From Photobacterium sp. CCB-ST2H9 (GTDB lineage Bacteria > Pseudomonadota > Gammaproteobacteria > Enterobacterales > Vibrionaceae), in contig NZ_CP100426.1 in assembly GCF_023151555.2 (NCBI RefSeq), forward strand, positions 124,001 to 188,000: a stretch of 64,000 nt of DNA, read 5' to 3'. The notes beneath the pieces are model-generated. The model was not told the origin of the DNA. It saw only the letters and a program-made list of their open reading frames with translations, and did no database searches. The position numbers were made by a program, and so were the translations under genes. Shown here in pieces: positions 62,713 through 64,000 of the stretch (position 1 is its first letter; each line of letters opens with the position of its first letter).

Positions 62713-63750
62713 ATGCATTACCCATCTCCATTGCAACCCGGCAGTACGGTTGCGGTGACAGCATTCTCCGCGGGTGTTCCGGCAGCTTGTCATGAACGTT
62801 TGGATTTGGTGATTCAGGGCCTGCGGGACCGCGGGTTTAAAGTGCTGGAGGGGCAATGCCTGCGTGACAGTGACGAGCATGTCAGTGCGCCTGCAGCAGT
62901 CCGTGCGAATGAGTTCATGAACTTTTTACTGGATGACCGGGTCGATGCGATTTTTCCGCCCTGGGGCGGGGAACTGGCGATGGAGATTCTGCCGCTGCTG
63001 GACTGGGATCTGCTGCGACACGCCAAACCCAAATGGCTCGTCGGATTTTCAGATATCAGCACCATTTCTGCAGTACTGACGGCCCGGTGCGGCTGGGCCA
63101 GTTTGCACAGTGCTAATCTGATGCAGCTTCATCCGACGCAGGATGACGTGCTGAATAGTGCGGTTTTTTCGTTGCTGGGCTTACCTGCAGGAGAATCCCT
63201 TACCTTAACTCAGTCAGATTACTATGAGGCCGCCGCACCAGATTATTCGAAGGTGCCAGACGCGACACTGTCACTGACCCAACCGACACAATGGCAGGTA
63301 TTGTCGTCAGGACAGACTGCAGGGGCGGTGCAATTCTCCGGGCGCTTGATCGGCGGATGCCTGGATACATTCGGTCTGCTGTCAGGCACGTCTTATCTGG
63401 ATATCCAACAGATGAAATCAGCGTATGCTCATGACGGACTGATCCTGTTTCTGGAAAATGGTGAATTGTCCCCGACGGCGATGGCCCGGTTGTTGTTATC
63501 CATGAAATTCAATGGCGTCTTTGATGCGGTTGACGGCGTGCTGTTTGGACGGGACGGTCTGGCTCAGGCGCATGATAAAGCGATTTCACACGCCCAGGTC
63601 ATTGCCAAAGTGCTGGGGGATTTACCGGTGCCGATCTTGACGGATACGGATATTGGACATGTGGCACCGAACTTGCCGCTGGTGAATGGGGCGTACGCCG
63701 AAGTGATGCTGTCTGACGGAAAGGGGCAGGTCATTCAAACATTCAGGTAA
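62713..63750 (+). CDS. S66-family LD-carboxypeptidase (LdcA/MccF-like)
   Basis: 345 residues. PGSTVAVTAFSAG, FPPWGGELAMEI, the nucleophile WLVGFSDISTIS (Ser), FLENGELSP (Glu) and DIGHVAPNLPLV (His) make the Ser-Glu-His triad. The family cuts the L,D bond of peptidoglycan tetrapeptides (LdcA) or detoxifies microcin C (MccF). No signal peptide, so cytoplasmic; LdcA recycling or MccF-like defence are both possible. Confidence 0.88.
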   Translation: MHYPSPLQPGSTVAVTAFSAGVPAACHERLDLVIQGLRDRGFKVLEGQCLRDSDEHVSAPAAVRANEFMNFLLDDRVDAIFPPWGGELAMEILPLLDWDLLRHAKPKWLVGFSDISTISAVLTARCGWASLHSANLMQLHPTQDDVLNSAVFSLLGLPAGESLTLTQSDYYEAAAPDYSKVPDATLSLTQPTQWQVLSSGQTAGAVQFSGRLIGGCLDTFGLLSGTSYLDIQQMKSAYAHDGLILFLENGELSPTAMARLLLSMKFNGVFDAVDGVLFGRDGLAQAHDKAISHAQVIAKVLGDLPVPILTDTDIGHVAPNLPLVNGAYAEVMLSDGKGQVIQTFR

Positions 63751-63854
63751 CTCATACTGTGGCAAGTGATTGATACGAATTGGCTTGCCAGAACGTCTAT
63801 ACTCTCAGGAAATGCGTCTCGGCGACCGCAATCGCTTCGGATAAGTACTGAGTT

Positions 63855-64000
63855 ATGAGAGATGACAATACGGCAGTGCTGTATCAGCATGTGCGTTCAG
63901 CGCTGTCAGATGAGCAAGGCTATGCCCGTCACCTGGATGAGAAAGCGGCACATCTGCTGGCGTTGCACTCTGCTGTGATTGCGGGCTTCACCATTCTGGT
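63855..64000 (+). CDS. N-terminal fragment of a probable membrane protein (partial)
   Basis: Frame from ATG 63855 to the window end: 48 residues. A helical N-terminus (VLYQHVRSALSDEQGYARHL), then DEKAAHLLALHSAVIAGFTIL, which looks like the start of a membrane segment after a D.KA..LL pattern. That pattern is seen in small two-TM defence-linked families (SLATT/Pycsar-effector-type), but the evidence here is too short for more than a hint. No clear ribosome site. Confidence 0.4.
   Translation, partial: MRDDNTAVLYQHVRSALSDEQGYARHLDEKAAHLLALHSAVIAGFTIL

Overview
The window looks like chromosomal DNA of a marine gammaproteobacterium of the Vibrionaceae, plausibly Photobacterium or a close relative. 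The evidence is an Hcp protein very like that of Vibrio cholerae, an AroG close to the enterobacterial/vibrio form, a LeuE close to that of E. coli, moderate GC (about 45-50%) in housekeeping genes, and sigma-54 control of hcp. The genus is an inference. I saw no rRNA, tRNA, CRISPR array or intact insertion sequence.

Positions 1-22821 form a type VI secretion (T6SS) auxiliary region. It opens with the 3' part of a Het-C-domain effector gene, followed by three tandem paralogous secreted proteins that are probably its immunity proteins. Next comes an hcp-vgrG operon behind a good sigma-54 promoter: hcp, vgrG, a DUF6484 protein, a helical accessory protein, a DUF2169 protein and a degenerate thiolase-like protein. 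No T6SS sheath, baseplate or ATPase genes are present, so the core machine must lie elsewhere. Downstream is an AT-rich module: a protein carrying all three recognisable parts of the MIX marker domain, a membrane-anchored beta-propeller-like protein (probable immunity), and a 1573-residue protein with an internal OmpA-like domain (probable effector). Behind a terminator lie decayed DNA, a frameshifted leftover of the C-terminal part of a second MIX protein, and two further paralogues of the immunity gene. This is what repeated exchange of effector cassettes at one locus would leave behind, and it is the most interesting part of the window.

Positions 22918-34433 hold small metabolic, transport and regulatory genes: a GNAT acetyltransferase, a GFA protein, an AraC regulator beside a LysE exporter, LeuE, an EamA exporter divergent from a second AraC regulator, a DeoR-YdgJ-UPF0303 operon, a zinc-ribbon protein, PhzF, an ICMT-like methyltransferase and a secreted LasA-like M23 peptidase. 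A broken DUF1493 gene follows.

Positions 35169-64000 are mostly core genome: a DEAD-box helicase, a glycerophosphodiesterase, a tiny zinc-ribbon protein, an NTP pyrophosphohydrolase, a MATE pump, a BASS transporter, cobyric acid synthase, aroG, a DUF4136 lipoprotein, a crotonase, a rhomboid protease, a DJ-1/PfpI protein divergent from an AraC regulator, CsaA, a methyltransferase, a HAD phosphatase, a CPBP protease, a carboxylesterase, a TauE/SafE exporter, a frameshifted DUF1311/LprI-like gene, a glutathione peroxidase, a secreted lipase with a companion protein, a LysR/HisC/solute-binding-protein group, an S66 peptidase and the start of a membrane protein at the right edge. Several true starts differ from the longest reading frame, including two TTG starts and one GTG start chosen from ribosome binding sites.
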